Notes: generated from the sequence alone by a model not told the origin. Numbered from the stretch's first letter, positions 44,108 through 57,500 are shown. The stretch: DNA of 64,000 nt from an uncultured Verrucomicrobiota bacterium (GCA_937996795.1 CALKUH010000022.1:62001-126000); one strand, 5' to 3'. Program-made: numbers and translations.

Positions 44108-47100
44108 CTACTCCAACTCCACCGTCAGGCGGTAGCTCGCCGCGTTCGTGTCCGTGCTGTCCGACAGCGACAGGATTCCGCCCGTGCCCGCCGTCGGGCC
44201 ATCCACCGTGACCCAGTTTTGCGTCGGGACCAGCGTGGCGCTGCTCCACAGCCGGTACAGCCGACCGGTCGACGACAGCACGGACACCGACCGCGAGGCG
44301 CCGCCAAAAAGCCCCGTCGCGCGGAAGAAGCTGTTTGATCCCGACGGCGGCACGGGCGTCGTCACGGCAACAAATTCCTCGCGGTTGTTGAACCCGTCCC
44401 CGTCGTCGTCCGCCCCATTGCCGGGATATCCGCCGAGCGAACCCCAGTGTGTGATGATGTAGTCTTGCTGCGCGGGGCCCGGTATCGCCTGGCATGGATT
44501 CGGCAATCCGCGCGAGTGCGTTGCGCTGGGCGCCCAGACAAATCCTGCGTAGTTGGTGCTCGCGCCACACAGCTGGAGCGATGTGTCAGGCGGGGTGGTG
44601 GTGTTGCTCTGCTGCTGACCGATGTCCACCGAGGTCATGCCCGCAGCCGGTCCGCTCGTCGCGGTGAACGTGCCCTCGTAGCTCAACAGCTGAAGAACCT
44701 GGGTCGCGCCATACACCAAGGCGAATCCGTCGGCGTTTCCATTCTGAATCACATTGGTGAGGTAGTGCCCAAACCACAACGTGCCGTATCCATCCGTCTG
44801 GTCAGGGATGACGCCCGTTAGGTTGGTGACATGATAGACCCCCACGCCACCGACGAGCCCGTCGTAATAATACACCGAGTAGCCATCGAGATCCGTGCCT
44901 GCCGGCCCGGCAATTTCGACCCCCTCATTCACGTCCGCGCCGTTATTCTCGTAGTGAAATTCATTTACCCACACATTCAGGGAGGGTGCCACCGCCACAT
45001 CGTTATCATCGATCGTCAACGTGAACACGGAGGGCGCCGAGATCGTGCCGCCTGTCACATCGGCCAGCGTCAGGACGATTGTCTCCGCGCCCTCAACCGA
45101 TGCGTCATCCGCAATCGTGATGCTGAAGGTCGCCGATGTCGTCGCGCCGTTCATCGTGAAGTTCGTCGTGTTGATCGTGTAGTCACCCGGCGTCGCTGCG
45201 CTCCCACCCAATTCCACCGATCCGCTAACATCGCCATCCGCAAGGGATTTCGTCACAGTGACGACATAAACGCCGTGGTCCTCACTCACGGAGGCGGCGG
45301 CAGCGGTGAACGAAACGTTCGTCTGCGGCGCAATTCCGCCGACCTCTCCGAACACCACCACGTCGTCGAGCCGGTATATACCAGCGCCGGTTGTCACACG
45401 CGATCCGTTGGTCCACCCCTGGATTTGGACCACAATCGAATCGGTCTGATTGTCCACGCTGCTGACCGCCTGGCTCACCACCAGGAGATCCGCGCTTGGG
45501 GCATCCACCGCGAAAGTCGCGAGCCCCGCGCCAATGGTATAGCCGAAGGCCGATGGGCCCGCCGCAGAGGCGTAGGCCCGGAAGCTGATTGCGGTGATGG
45601 TCACCGACACACCGACATCCGGCGTGATCGTAAACTGGAACGCCTTCGCGCCGGTCTGGGTGGAGTTGGTCCATCCTCCGGTTTCCTCTATGTACGGCTC
45701 ATTCGGGAAGTAATCGCCGATCACGATATTCGTCTCAATGCTCCCCGCGGTCAGGGACATGGCCGAAACCGCAAGCCCGTTGGAAACATGAGCGGGATCA
45801 AGCGTGCCGCCCGTGAACCGGAACGAGAGGATGCCTTCCGGAGTCGACGGTGGCAGATCATTGTCATTGATCGTCAGCGTGAACACCGACGGCGAAGCCA
45901 CCGTGCCACCCGCCACATTCGCCAGCGTGAAGGTCACCGTTTCGGCGGATTCGACATCCACGTCGTCATTGATCGTGACGACGAACGTCGCCGAGGTCGT
46001 CGCGCCGTTCATCGTGAAATTCGTCGTGTCGATGCTGTAATCCGCGGGGGTGGCCGCCGTACCTCCCAACGTGACGGTGCCCGACACATTGCCGTCCGCC
46101 ACCGTCTTCGTGACCGTGACGGTATACGCGCCCACGCCCTCCCCGACCGAGGCGGAGGCGCCGGAGAAGAGCACGTTCGTGTTGAGCACGGGCGGACCAT
46201 CCGGATGCACGCCCGGCGTCATGTCAGCCACGGCGGCCGAGGCGGGAATGGTCCACTCCGCCGCGGTCCAGACCGCATTCGCCTGGGCCACGCTTGATGT
46301 GCGCACCGCGCGGGTGTCCAAATATTCCCACGGCTCGCCCGTTCCGTCCTGGTTGAGCACGCCATACGCATCAACAAGGACACCGGTCGCGTTGCCGCCA
46401 AATTTGAACAGGAAATAGCCGTCATCGCCGTTTCCATTGATGCTGCCGCTGGTCTGTTGCGGCGACGGCGCCGACGGATATGCAGCGGAGTACTCCGAGA
46501 GGCTGAAGGCGACCACATAAGTGGAAAAGGCCGCGACGGTGCCGGTTAAGGGGATGTCCCCCCAGGAGCCCCCGTTTGATTGCCGCGCCAGCGTCCAATT
46601 GTCCGGCCCCAAGCTGATGGGTGACGCGGAGGCGTTGTACAGCTCAACAAAGCGTGCGTCGAAATTGTCGGATGGATCCGCCACCTCCGAAATGAACAGC
46701 GCCGCGACCGGGGTGTCGTTGTCGGTGATGGACAGCGCAAATTGCTGGATACTTCCCGCCACCGCGCCCACAAGGTTGGTCAGGGTCAGCAGAATGGTCT
46801 CCGTGGATTCCGGATCGCCATCATCAATGATCGTCACCTCAAGCGTGGCCGACGTTGTCGCGCCATTCAGGACGAAGTTGGTCGTGTTGATCGTGTAGTC
46901 CGCCGACAGCGCGGCATTTCCACCCAGGGTCAGCGAGCCGCTGACATCGCCTCCCGCGAGTGTTTTATAGACTGTAACAGTGTAGGTGCCGCCCGCCTCC
47001 CCGATGGAGGCGGAAGCTGCCGTGAATTGCACGTTCGTTGTCGGCGGCGGCGGCGGTCCGCCGCCATTGAGTTCACCAAAAAGGGCTACGTCCATTCCCG

Positions 47101-47671
47101 CAGCTCCAAAACTCCCGCCATCCGTTACCCGCGCCGTTCCCGCAGCGCCTGAAGCCGAAAATCCATACAAACGGAATTCAACATTGGTCAGCCCGGAGAG
47201 ATTGAGGGTTGCCGTCCGGTTGCCCGCCGAATCGCTAACATTTGTCCAGATGGCCAGGTCCGAAGCGAAGGCATCCGCGCTGGAACGCAGCACAAAATTG
47301 CTTGGCCCGGTTCCGCTTCGGGCGGATCGCCAGGATATGTTCGTGGCCGTAAACGTATTGGTGCCCGCAGCCACGGCCGTGATGGTGAGATAGTCGTTGG
47401 ACGCGATGGAATTCGCGATGGTGGCGCCGACGGGCATCGTCCAGCTTGAGGCCACAAATCCGTTCGTGCCCCCGGTTGCCACAAGGCCGGCCCCCCGCGA
47501 AATGACAGACAACTCCATCCCGGCTGTGCTAAACGCGCTCGTTGCACTCGCGGGAACTGGAGATGCCGGATAACCCATAACATCCCATCCCAGCAGAAGT
47601 TCCGCGCGGCCGGTCGCCGCCCAAACGGTGGCCATGACAATCGATCCCACGAGTTGACGTGCCCTTTTCAT
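44108..47671 (-). CDS. Secreted Calx-beta/lamin-tail-domain protein
   Basis: A 1187-residue exported protein. Signal peptide 1 to about 23, then a mature N-terminus ELLLGWDVMGYPAS that opens a roughly 180-residue module also found at the N-terminus of the giant protein (48566-60994). Next come three Calx-beta domains (approximate nucleotides 47035-46690, 46175-45860 and 45325-44995) interleaved with lamin-tail-like segments (FISEVADPSDNFDARFVEL; WVNEFHYENNGADVNEG) and a beta-sandwich, then a Ca-binding-type DDDGDGFNNREEF and a C-terminal domain ending YRLTVELE. AGGA 8 bases before ATG 47671 supports the start. No PEP-CTERM tail. Probably an extracellular, calcium-stabilised adhesin or matrix protein. 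Confidence 0.87.
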   Translation of the reverse strand: MKRARQLVGSIVMATVWAATGRAELLLGWDVMGYPASPVPASATSAFSTAGMELSVISRGAGLVATGGTNGFVASSWTMPVGATIANSIASNDYLTITAVAAGTNTFTATNISWRSARSGTGPSNFVLRSSADAFASDLAIWTNVSDSAGNRTATLNLSGLTNVEFRLYGFSASGAAGTARVTDGGSFGAAGMDVALFGELNGGGPPPPPTTNVQFTAASASIGEAGGTYTVTVYKTLAGGDVSGSLTLGGNAALSADYTINTTNFVLNGATTSATLEVTIIDDGDPESTETILLTLTNLVGAVAGSIQQFALSITDNDTPVAALFISEVADPSDNFDARFVELYNASASPISLGPDNWTLARQSNGGSWGDIPLTGTVAAFSTYVVAFSLSEYSAAYPSAPSPQQTSGSINGNGDDGYFLFKFGGNATGVLVDAYGVLNQDGTGEPWEYLDTRAVRTSSVAQANAVWTAAEWTIPASAAVADMTPGVHPDGPPVLNTNVLFSGASASVGEGVGAYTVTVTKTVADGNVSGTVTLGGTAATPADYSIDTTNFTMNGATTSATFVVTINDDVDVESAETVTFTLANVAGGTVASPSVFTLTINDNDLPPSTPEGILSFRFTGGTLDPAHVSNGLAVSAMSLTAGSIETNIVIGDYFPNEPYIEETGGWTNSTQTGAKAFQFTITPDVGVSVTITAISFRAYASAAGPSAFGYTIGAGLATFAVDAPSADLLVVSQAVSSVDNQTDSIVVQIQGWTNGSRVTTGAGIYRLDDVVVFGEVGGIAPQTNVSFTAAAASVSEDHGVYVVTVTKSLADGDVSGSVELGGSAATPGDYTINTTNFTMNGATTSATFSITIADDASVEGAETIVLTLADVTGGTISAPSVFTLTIDDNDVAVAPSLNVWVNEFHYENNGADVNEGVEIAGPAGTDLDGYSVYYYDGLVGGVGVYHVTNLTGVIPDQTDGYGTLWFGHYLTNVIQNGNADGFALVYGATQVLQLLSYEGTFTATSGPAAGMTSVDIGQQQSNTTTPPDTSLQLCGASTNYAGFVWAPSATHSRGLPNPCQAIPGPAQQDYIITHWGSLGGYPGNGADDDGDGFNNREEFVAVTTPVPPSGSNSFFRATGLFGGASRSVSVLSSTGRLYRLWSSATLVPTQNWVTVDGPTAGTGGILSLSDSTDTNAASYRLTVELE

Positions 47672-47741
47672 GTTCGTTCCTTATTTTAATTCGCTGGTTC
47701 CGAAACCGTTGAAACGAGCAAAACGAATGCGTCTCTCTCCC

Positions 47742-48569
47742 CTACTCCACCAAATGTACACGGAATACCCCCACGGGCGAAAGGGCTCCATTCGTCATGA
47801 TGGTGTGCGTCTCCGAATGGATGGCGGTGATCACACCGTTAACGTTGCTAAACGTGAGACCGGGTGTCGCCAAGTCTCCGACGGAAAATTGAAGTTGGTA
47901 TGACTTGCCCGGCACCGCGTCCCACTCCGCACGCAGGTGCCCCCCCGGCAGGGGCGTCAGCCTGACGAGGGCCAGGAAAGAAGATGCGTCGTTCAGCTTT
48001 GTCCCGGCGCGAAATTCGTGTCCGTCCGGCACACCGTCGCCATCGCTATCGGTGCTGCTCTTGTTGGAGCCCAGGCTCTTCTCCCACGAGTTGTGCACGC
48101 CGTCGCCATCGTCGTCCGCGCTGTCGAGCGGATTGGTGGTGGCGTTGAGGACGGGATAGAACACCACGCGCGACTGGGGCGGCGTGAAAGCCTGTGAGTC
48201 GGTGTAGAAGGAGGCGCCCTCCAACGTCGGCGCATTAAAGACGCGCGCGAAAATTGCGCCGACCGGGCGCGGCGTGATCGCGGCGCTGAAACGGCCGAGC
48301 ATCGCGGGGTCGCTGCTCACGCCGTGGCCGATGCGCGTCGTGAACACCACCGTGTTGCTGGGATGCGGCGCGCCGTCGGCCGCCGGCGGATGCGCCTGCC
48401 CGTTCACGAGCAGGAACTGCAGGAGCTCGCCCTCCGGCGCGGACAGCGCCTGTCCGTATTCATTGAGCACCGGCGCCGGCGCCTCGGCGTGCAACGGCGC
48501 CTGCTGGGCGGACGCGACACCTGCCGCAACCATCCACACCAGCATGAAGGTGAATCGGGTGCTCTTCAT
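47742..48569 (-). CDS. Secreted thrombospondin-3-repeat protein
   Basis: A 275-residue exported protein with a signal peptide (1 to about 21, MVAAGVASA cleavage region). It has a beta-rich N-terminal domain and then calcium-binding thrombospondin type 3-like Asp repeats at about 150-195 (DSADDDGDGVHNSWE, DSDGDGVPDGHEF). The C-terminal domain GKSYQLQFSVGDLA...FRVHLVE resembles the end of the 44108-47671 protein. It overlaps the giant gene's stop by ATGA, so the two should be translated together; 70 bases separate it from the Calx-beta gene. Likely a small component of the same extracellular system. Confidence 0.85.
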   Translation of the reverse strand: MKSTRFTFMLVWMVAAGVASAQQAPLHAEAPAPVLNEYGQALSAPEGELLQFLLVNGQAHPPAADGAPHPSNTVVFTTRIGHGVSSDPAMLGRFSAAITPRPVGAIFARVFNAPTLEGASFYTDSQAFTPPQSRVVFYPVLNATTNPLDSADDDGDGVHNSWEKSLGSNKSSTDSDGDGVPDGHEFRAGTKLNDASSFLALVRLTPLPGGHLRAEWDAVPGKSYQLQFSVGDLATPGLTFSNVNGVITAIHSETHTIMTNGALSPVGVFRVHLVE

Positions 48570-51500
48570 AGCGTCGACTGCCCCGCCGGATTTCCCGACG
48601 CGCTGTTGGTCAGATAATTCGCGAAGCCGCCCGTGCCGTTGAATTCGAACACGCGGAAGAAATACGCGGTAGCCGGCGCCAGCCCGCTCACGGCCACGCT
48701 GGACCCTGTCCCGCTGTAGAGGACGTAATTCCCGGCGCCGATCTGCGCGCCGCCGCCGAAGACACCGCTGGCCGCATAGGTCTGGCCGTCCGACGGCAAA
48801 CCGGTGACGGACGCGCCGGACCGCGCAACCACAAGCCGGAACTCACCACTCCCCGGCGTCCACGACACGGTCATGTTCGTCGCACCAACGCTGCCAAACG
48901 CAAGGTCCTCCGCCTGGTCACCGGGCTGCGCCACCACCGCGTAGCCCGTATTCGTCGTTGAGTGGAGGCTTGTCCCTCCACTGTTCTGCGCGCGCACGCG
49001 CCAGTAATGCAGCGTGCCGATGGAAAGATTCGTCACCACCGCGCTCGTCCCGCTGCCCGAGGCGCGATTGCTGTACCCCGCAACGAACGACGCAAACGAG
49101 GGCGAGGTGGAAACATCGAGCAGATGGTTCGTCGCCCCGGCGGACGCGCTCCAGCTTACGGCGAAGCTGTTCGTTGTGAAGTTTGTGGCCGCATGCAGGA
49201 TCGGGCGATCGGGCGCCGTCCAGAACGTGCCGTCGCCGGAGTACGCCTTGCCGGCGGAGTTGCTCGCCCATCCGCGGAAGTAGATCAGCGTGCCCGCCGG
49301 CATGCTGGTGCGCGTGTGGGAGAAGGCGCCCAGCGCCGTGCCGCCCTCCGCGAGGCTGTTGGCCGTCGGTGACGCGGCGGTGTCCCATGTCGTGCCCCGC
49401 GAGGTGATGGCCGCGCCGCCATCGGAGTCGATCGTCGCGCCCAGCGTGGCGCCCGTGACGCTGGTGGTCGTCAGGATGTTGGAGGCTGTTGGCAGACTCA
49501 GCGCGGGCAGGCCGATGGAGGAACGCCGTCCCAGCGCACCGCCGGGTTGGAAGGCGCCCACGGCGCCGCTCGTGTTGTTGGTGCCGCGCACCCAGTAGTA
49601 GTACTCCGTGTCCGCCACCGCGGTGGTGTCCGTATACGCGAGGGCATCGGCCGGGGCTGAACCGATGTACGACGAGGACCCGGACGCGTTGGCCGTATGC
49701 CGCCAGACCCCGAATCCCGTCTCGCCGCTGATGTTCGCCCACTGGACCAGGATGCGGTTGGTGAAGGTGTTGTAGGTCGCCGTCACGCCCGAAACGGCCT
49801 CAAGCTGCCGATACCCGGCGTCGCTCGCGCCAAATCCACTATCGCCCGCGCAATTGTAGGCTTTGACCCAGTAGTAATACTGCTGGCCCGGTGTCGCGCC
49901 CGTGTCGTTGAAGTTCGTCGTGTTCGCACCCACCGCACCGAGCAGTGACGCGGAACCGGAAAGGTTCACGGTGTTGCGCCAGATTTCGTAGCCGTCCTCC
50001 AGACTGACATTGCTCCAGATGACGGATACCTGATTCGTCGAAGCGCCATTGCCGGCGGTGACGGACGGGGACGACGGCGCGCTGTTCGTGCAGGCCCCGA
50101 GCGTGGTGAAACTGCCCGCGCCAAAACGGCTGACGCCCGCGCTGTTGGACGCCCACACGCGATAGTAATACACGGTTCCAGTGGAAAGGCCGCTGATGGC
50201 GCCCGACAGCGCGAAGGCAAGGTTTGTGCCGGGCAGATTGGTCAGCGCGACACTGAACCCGTAGTTGGTGGTCGGCCCGTATTTAATGTGCGCCTCGGTC
50301 GCCAGGTTGTTTGGCGTGGCTTGCCCGCGCAACGTCGCGCCCGTCGCTGTCACATTCAACGGCGCCTGCGCCACAACGATCGGCGCGGCATTAAGCCTGT
50401 TGGTGATCTGTAGCTTGGGCGCCACATACGGCAGCGGCATGGACCAGGTCACCGCGTTGGTGAGGCGCTTGGTGTGCACGATAATCGCATCGTCCACCTC
50501 GATCACATAGTTCGACGCCGAGCCGCTGCCGCCGGTGTGGTAGCGATAGTCACCGCTGGCATTCACATATGCACGCACTTTGGGCGCACCGAACGGGCCG
50601 AGTCCGCGCTGCAGGACGCGAATTTCGTCCGCCACGAAGATGCTGGTCCCGCGGGCGACATAGTCTTTCAGCCCCGTCTCGCCGAGCCGCGTGGGCCGCG
50701 GCAGGTTGAGGGTGACGACATGGTACCGGTTCGTCTCCAGGTTGAATGTCGGCGGGTTTGTCCAGGGCACGCGCCCCAGCAACAGCAGATTCGTGCTCGG
50801 CGGCGCCGTGTCCGGGATCTGGACGTTGAAGCCCGTATAGGGATACGGAATGGCCTGCGTATTCGCGCTGGCGCTTCCGAATTCGTACTTCCAACCCTCG
50901 GTGGCCGATAACCACCACGCATTTGTCGCCGCATCGCCCGTCGCCGTGGGCTCATAGACCGACACACTGGTCGAGGCCGCCACGGAGTTGCTGGCCGGCA
51001 GCCGGTTCGTGCCGAAGAAGTCGGCGAGCGTGTTCTCAAACGGCGTCATACCCATGCCGATGAAGTTGTAGCCGTTGGTCAGCACGGTCTTCAGGGCAAC
51101 CACGACCTGCGTCGTGGCGCCGCCCAGTCGATTCGCCGTCGGCACCCAGGCGTTGGCCACCGCGACGCGGTAGAACCGCATGGATTTGTTGGGCAACTGC
51201 ATCGGCGCCAACCGGACATTTCCGGTGCCTTCGTCAATGCCTCCCTCATCCGTCCACGTCGTGCCGAACACCATGGCGGCCAGCTTCCACTGCGTGTCGA
51301 TGTTCGGTGTATAGCCCGTGGAGTCGGCGTAAATCACGTCGTAGAACGCGCCCGGATTGCCGAGCCAGGACAGCACGGGGTGCGACTGCGCGTTGGCATA
51401 GGCCTGCGTGATGATGATCTGGCCCAGCGTCACGGTCTGCACGCCGGAGATCGGCCCGAGATTGCCCGCGCGATCCAACCCGGCCATGGCCAGACGGTAC

Positions 51501-54500
51501 TCCGCGCCCATCGACAAGCCCTGCATCGTAACGGATGCGGCGGTGTTCGTGCCCAAATCTGCGAGCGTTGAGGCATCCACAAACGGATCATTGGTCGTCG
51601 GGTCGGTAACGCCATCCTGCGTGTAGTAGATGCGATACGTGTCCCACGGCGAGAGCGTCGGATTGCCGGCATCCGGCAGCGGCGTCCACGTCAGGTCAAT
51701 TTCCGACGTGTCGTCCGCCGCGCCCGGCGCGGCCGCGAGACCCGTCACCTGTGCCGGCGCGGTAAAGTCCAGATAGACCACCACGCCGGTGGACGCCCCC
51801 ATCGCAGCGTCATTGGCCCGGTCATTGTCGGCATCCACCGCAAACAGCCAGTTCGTGTGAATGCCTTCAGTGAGATTCGTCCACACCAACTGGTTGGTCA
51901 GGCCGATCGAAACGCCGTTGAGCAGCGAAGTCGGCGCGAGGCCATTGGTCACGAAACGGTAGCTCGCGACACCCGAAGCGTCCGACACGGAACTCGCGTT
52001 CCACGTGTAGGTGATGACCGCGCGATTGGTCCAGTAGGCCGCCGTTGCCGTAAAGTTGCTCGCCGCCGTGGGCCCGGTCGTGTCGTCATCCACCACGAGC
52101 ACGAGATTGGTCCCATCGCCAAAGAGAGGGCTGCCAAACACCTCGCCGAAGCACGCCCCCTGGCTGCGCGCAGACCAGACAACCGGGTGATAACCGGTTT
52201 GCACGCTTCCATACGCCACGCCCGGGAGCAAATCGTTCGTCACATACACGCTGCCGCCTGCCGTCTGGATGTTCGTCCAGTCCTGGCCGAACAACGCGGC
52301 ATTCGCCGGATCACGCAGTTCATAGGACGGCGTGAACGGGCTGTCCACGCGCAATCCAACGGGATGATGCAGGCTCATCGCAAGCGACCAGCCGCCCGCC
52401 GCGAGTTGGGCATCGGTGATCGAGGTCACGGAGGCCGCGACGGCGTTCACCAGCAGATTGCTGGCAACCGGCTCTTCTCCGGTCCCCGTCGCAACACTGA
52501 TGACAAACGCCAGGTTGGTCTGACGGCGATCGTTGATGCGATCATTGTCCGCATCGGCGATTGTCACCCGCACGGTGTAGATGCCGCAGTCCGCGATGCC
52601 ACCCAGGTTGATCGGCGCGGTCCAGATGCTCGTCCAGTTCAGGCCCGCGCCCTCGACTGCGGGCGCGTTGGCGAACCCGCCGGTGGCCACGCTGCTGCCG
52701 ATGGAATCCAACACCACATAGGTCGGCGGCGCCGAGGTGAAGCCCACGCCGCTGGTCACGTCGCGCACCTGGCCTGAAATGACGACCGACAGCAGGTCCG
52801 CGGCATTGGTGATGGTCGTCTGGCCGTTGATGCTGAAGAAACCGAGCTGCGGGATGTCCGTGTCGTCATCAATCACGGTGAACGCGACGTTGGTGACCCG
52901 TTCCGCTGCGTCGAACGCGCGATCGTTGTCCGCATCGGCCGCGAACAGCCGCGCCGTTTGCACGCCAAGTTGGATGGTGGTGTAGTCGCCCGCCGGAATC
53001 GCGTTGGAGAGCCCGTGCAACAACTTCGAGCCCTCGGCGAAAGTCGTCGCAAAAAAGTTCGACACGACCACCCCCGCGTTCGTGTTCCACACCATGTAAC
53101 GGACGCCTCCGGCATTGCTGACCGAAAGGCCGCTGCCGACGTCCTGCACCAAGCCGGTGATGCTCCATCCGCCAACGGCCAGGTCGTGGTCGGTGATGGT
53201 GCCGCCGGACGAGCAGATATCCGGGAAGGTGAAGTTGTAGGCCAGCAGGTCAAAAACCGTGGCGTCACTGCCGATCCAATTTTCCGGATCACTGATGTAG
53301 AACAGAATTGCGTCGCGCCCGCCGCTGATGGCGAGATTGTTGGTGTTCAGGATGACATTGTCGAATTCGCCCACCGCGACGGCGGTATAACCATCTGCGA
53401 GGCCCGGCGGAATGGCGGAGGAATGGGAGTCCACCGCATCCACATCCCAGATGCCGTCGAGCCGGTCGTTCAGCGCATAGATGAAGTTCGGGCTGCTGTC
53501 ACTGCCCTGATAGGCCAGGATTTGCTCGCCCTCAATATTCGGGGCGAAGGAGCCCGCAACCGCGTGCAAGACGCCGATGTTGAACACCGGCGTGTTCGTG
53601 GCGATCCACCGCACGACCGTGCCCGCCGGCACGCAGTTGGTGGCGCGCCAGGTAATGCTACCCTCGTTGTTGCGGAATGACGCGGTGCTGCTCTTCCAAC
53701 CATTGTCCGTGAACTTGATTTGCGTGCCGGTGGGAAGGTCGACCAGCGCCACAAAGGCAAAGCTGTCGTTGTTGGTCGCCGCACGCGTAAGCGTGTTCAT
53801 GGCGAAGATCGCGATGTCGCCGGCCACGAGGTTGGTCCGCGTGGGGTCGGGGCAACCGCCGCCTCCTCCTCCACAGCCGGTTCCCGTGCCTCCGCCGACG
53901 GCAACGCCATACAGTTCCGGCGCCGCTGCATCGTCGTCAATGACCAGGAAGGTGTTGGTGCCCGGATTGATGCGCGCGCTGGCATTGGTCAACCCGAAGC
54001 ACAGGCCGTCGCTCTGCGCGGACCAGACGATCGAATACAACCCGGTGGAAACAAGGTTCGTGTCCGCGGACGACATCGGGAAGTTCGTGGCGTAATACGA
54101 CAGCCCCGACTTCACGACATTGCTCCACGCGATCGGGGTCGCGCCGAACAGGTTGGAGCCCGCGCTGTTTCGCACGAGGAAACTCGGCGCATTCGGACCG
54201 TTGGTCACGATGTCGCCGGACGGATGGGCAAACGAAAGCGCCACGCGCCAGCCGCCGGTGGCAATGGATTGATCCGTCAGCGTCGCGGATGCGGCCGGTA
54301 TGTTGTTGAGGAGGAGGTTCTCCGCGGTCGGCGCATCACCGTCGCTTCCACTGGTGACGATGATCAGCACATCGTTCGTGGACACCGCGCGGTCCGCGGC
54401 ACGATCATTGTCCGCATCCGCAGCCACCACCCGCACGGTGTAGCTGTTGCCGCAGGTCAGCGACAGACCGGAGAAATAGTTGCTCAAGGTCATGGCCGCA

Positions 54501-57500
54501 GACTGACCGGCCCCCTCCGCACCCGGAAGGACATTGCTGGCCAGTGCGCCGCCGGTGAGACCCATGAAGAGGATGTAGGGCGGCTGACTGGTGAAGCCCA
54601 CCCCGCTGTCGGCGTCCAGGATCAGGCCGGTCACGGCAAAACCGGAAAGCGCGGTCGCCACATCGATCGTTGTCGATCCTCCCGACACGGCAAAGGCGGA
54701 GAGCGTCGGAGGGGCCGCGTCGTCGTCCACCACAGTGAACGCGTTCGTGCCTCCGGCGATGATCCCACGATCCACGATATTCGCCACGCAGGAGCCCTGA
54801 TTGCTCGCCGACCACACGACATAATGAAGTCCCGTCTGGACCGAGCCGTAGGCGACGGCGGGCATGGCGTTGTTGGTAAAGAAGTACGTCAGTCCCGACA
54901 ACACGCCATTGCTCCACGGCAGCAAGCCGACGACCCCGCCGAGCGCGTTCGTGATGCGGAACGACGGCGACGTGGTGTTGGTGAAGACGCCAACAGGATG
55001 ACTCAAGCTTAACGCCACCGACCAGCCGCCCGTCGCCATGTTCGCGTCGGTAACCGTCACAGCCGGCGATGCCGCCGCGCCATTGACCAGCAGGTTGCTC
55101 GCGATCGGAAAGTCCGCCGGACCACCCACACCAATGGTGCGAATGACCGCCACCTGCTGCGTAGCCCACAAGGCATCGTTGCCGCGGTCAAGGTCGGCAT
55201 CCGCCACAACAACGCGAATCGTGTAGTCCTGGCCGCACAAGAGGCCCACATCCGTGATGGTGCCTGTCGCGGCGTTTCCGGCGCCGGCAAAGAGCGTATT
55301 GCTCTGGGCGACGCCCGCGCCGCCAAGCACCAGGAAGTACGAGGGGCCGTATTGGATGCCGGACGCGTCGGTGATCGTTCCCGTAACGGCAATGGAGCTG
55401 AAGCTCAAATCATAGTTCGTTGTCGCGCCCGCAAGACTGAACCCTCCGACCGCGGGCGCATTGGTGTCGTCATCAATGACCGTGAACGCCACCTCTTGCG
55501 TGGCGGCGAGTTGGTCGCTCGTGCGGTCGAAGTCGTAGTCCCATACGACCACACGCGATGTGTACGTCGCACCCACCACAAGATCGTTGCTGGCGAGCAC
55601 CACCAGGTTCGAGAACGGCGCCGCCACAACCGCGCCGCCATTCGCGGGTCCACCCGCGAAACGCGCGCCAAACACCGCAACGCCGCTCGCATTCAAGACG
55701 CTGGCCGTCGGGGCGAAGACCCCGGCGTGATTCGTTCCGTAGATGCCGCTGTAGGCATCCTGCACCAAGCCCGTCAGCGCAACGCCCGCAAGGAGCTGTC
55801 CATCCGTCAGCGTATTTCCCGATCCGTCGGGACGAGCGAGACGCACATCGTCGATGCGGAAGTAGTCCGAAACGCCAATGGCGCCCGCCGTGAAGCGCAC
55901 GCGCAAATTGGTGCCCGCTGGAATCACGCCCGTCGTATTGGTCGTCAGATACCACCCCGCCGTCCCGGACCCGGTGGGCAGCGGATCGAAACCGAGCGTG
56001 ACCCAGGCCGTGCCGTTGGTGCTGACATCCACCGCCAGCAAAGAGCCATCCTCATCATTCGAGTTCTTGCGGATGCCGAAGATCAATTTCCAGTCACTGG
56101 CAGCTGTCGAGTCGATGCCGGAGATCAGGAAATCCTCCGCCGTATTGTTGAACATCACGTTGAAGTTGCCCGATGCGCCGGGATAGCCCGTGGAGGCGAG
56201 CGTGGTGCGCATGTCGCCGCTCCCGCTCATGGTGAGCGCGGCGTTGTCGAACCGGTTGTTGCTTTCATGCGTGGCGATCGTGTCGCCGCTGGAACCGGCC
56301 GTGCCCATGCTTTCGGCGAAATTCGTCGTGAAACCGGACCCACCGCCCACGGCTCCGATCCGCACCGACGAAAACACCGGCGCAACGGCATCGTCATCCA
56401 CCGCCGACACCCACCCCACCGTCTCGCTCACGAGCAGCGCCTGGTCGTTGGTGCGGTCGTTGTCATCGTCGGGCACCGTGATGGTGACGCGGTTGGAGGC
56501 AACCGCCATGAGGCCGTTGATGAGCGATTCTGTGAAGAAGCCCGCGGGGAACGACCACACGTTCGTCGTGCGGGCATTCGTGTAGTTGGCGCTGCTCAAA
56601 TCCGACCGGTAGTTGGTGAAGTTTCCGCTGATCGCGTTCTCAAGGCTGAAACTCATCACCGTATTGGTCGAACCGGCGGCGCCCCGCGCAATCCCGCTGC
56701 CCGCATCGCGCACACCAAAGGCAAATCGCAGATCGCGGGCATTCGCCTGATCGAGCTCCTCGTCCGTCAATACATACCGCACATTCGCAAACGTACCGGC
56801 GCGGTTGGTGATGGATGCCGGCGTGCTATTCGTGGTGATGGCGAAGTAGCGACTGCCCACCCCGCCGTAGTCGATGTCGGCGCTCGCAATCGTCGGCGTC
56901 GTCGTGTCGTCGTCGACGACGGAGAAGACGAAGTTCGACACAGCCGCATTCCCGGACACGTCGACCGCGCCGACCGTTCCCGTATAACTGCCCAGCGTGA
57001 CGTTGGCGTAAGCCGCCCCGGCGAAGGTCTCCGAGAGCGGCCCGAGGACCGTCGTGCCGTTCGCGGGCGCGACATCAAACTTGTTCGAGGCAAGAATCGT
57101 GTTGTTGGAATTGTTCTTCAGGAACAGGTACGGCGTGTGCACCGCATTGGACACGCCACCGGCGTCGAACACGAGACCGGTGACGGTGAACCCGCTGGAA
57201 ATCTGGGCATCCGTCAGCGTCGTCGCATCAATGTTGAATCCAGACAGCGCGGGACCCGTCACGTCATCACCCACCACCGTCGTCACGGATTGCGTGACGG
57301 AGGCGTCCGTGACGCAGTGCTCGTTGGTCGCACGGACCCGCCAATAATACGTCACGCCATCCGTCAGGCCTGTAACCGTCGCGCTCGTTGAGGCAACTGC
57401 GCGGTTGGAGTAGCCCGGAACATAACTGGGCGAAGCCGCGCCCAGCGCGATGTTGTCGACATACATGCGCCGCGTCGTCGACGGATTGGCGAAGCGGGCA

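Noticed and set aside
55352..57391. Long plus-strand frames opposite the giant gene (also 44831-46297 and 58895-60520)
   Set aside because: Repetitive Arg/His/Val composition mirroring the antisense repeat modules; no signal, domain or start context.
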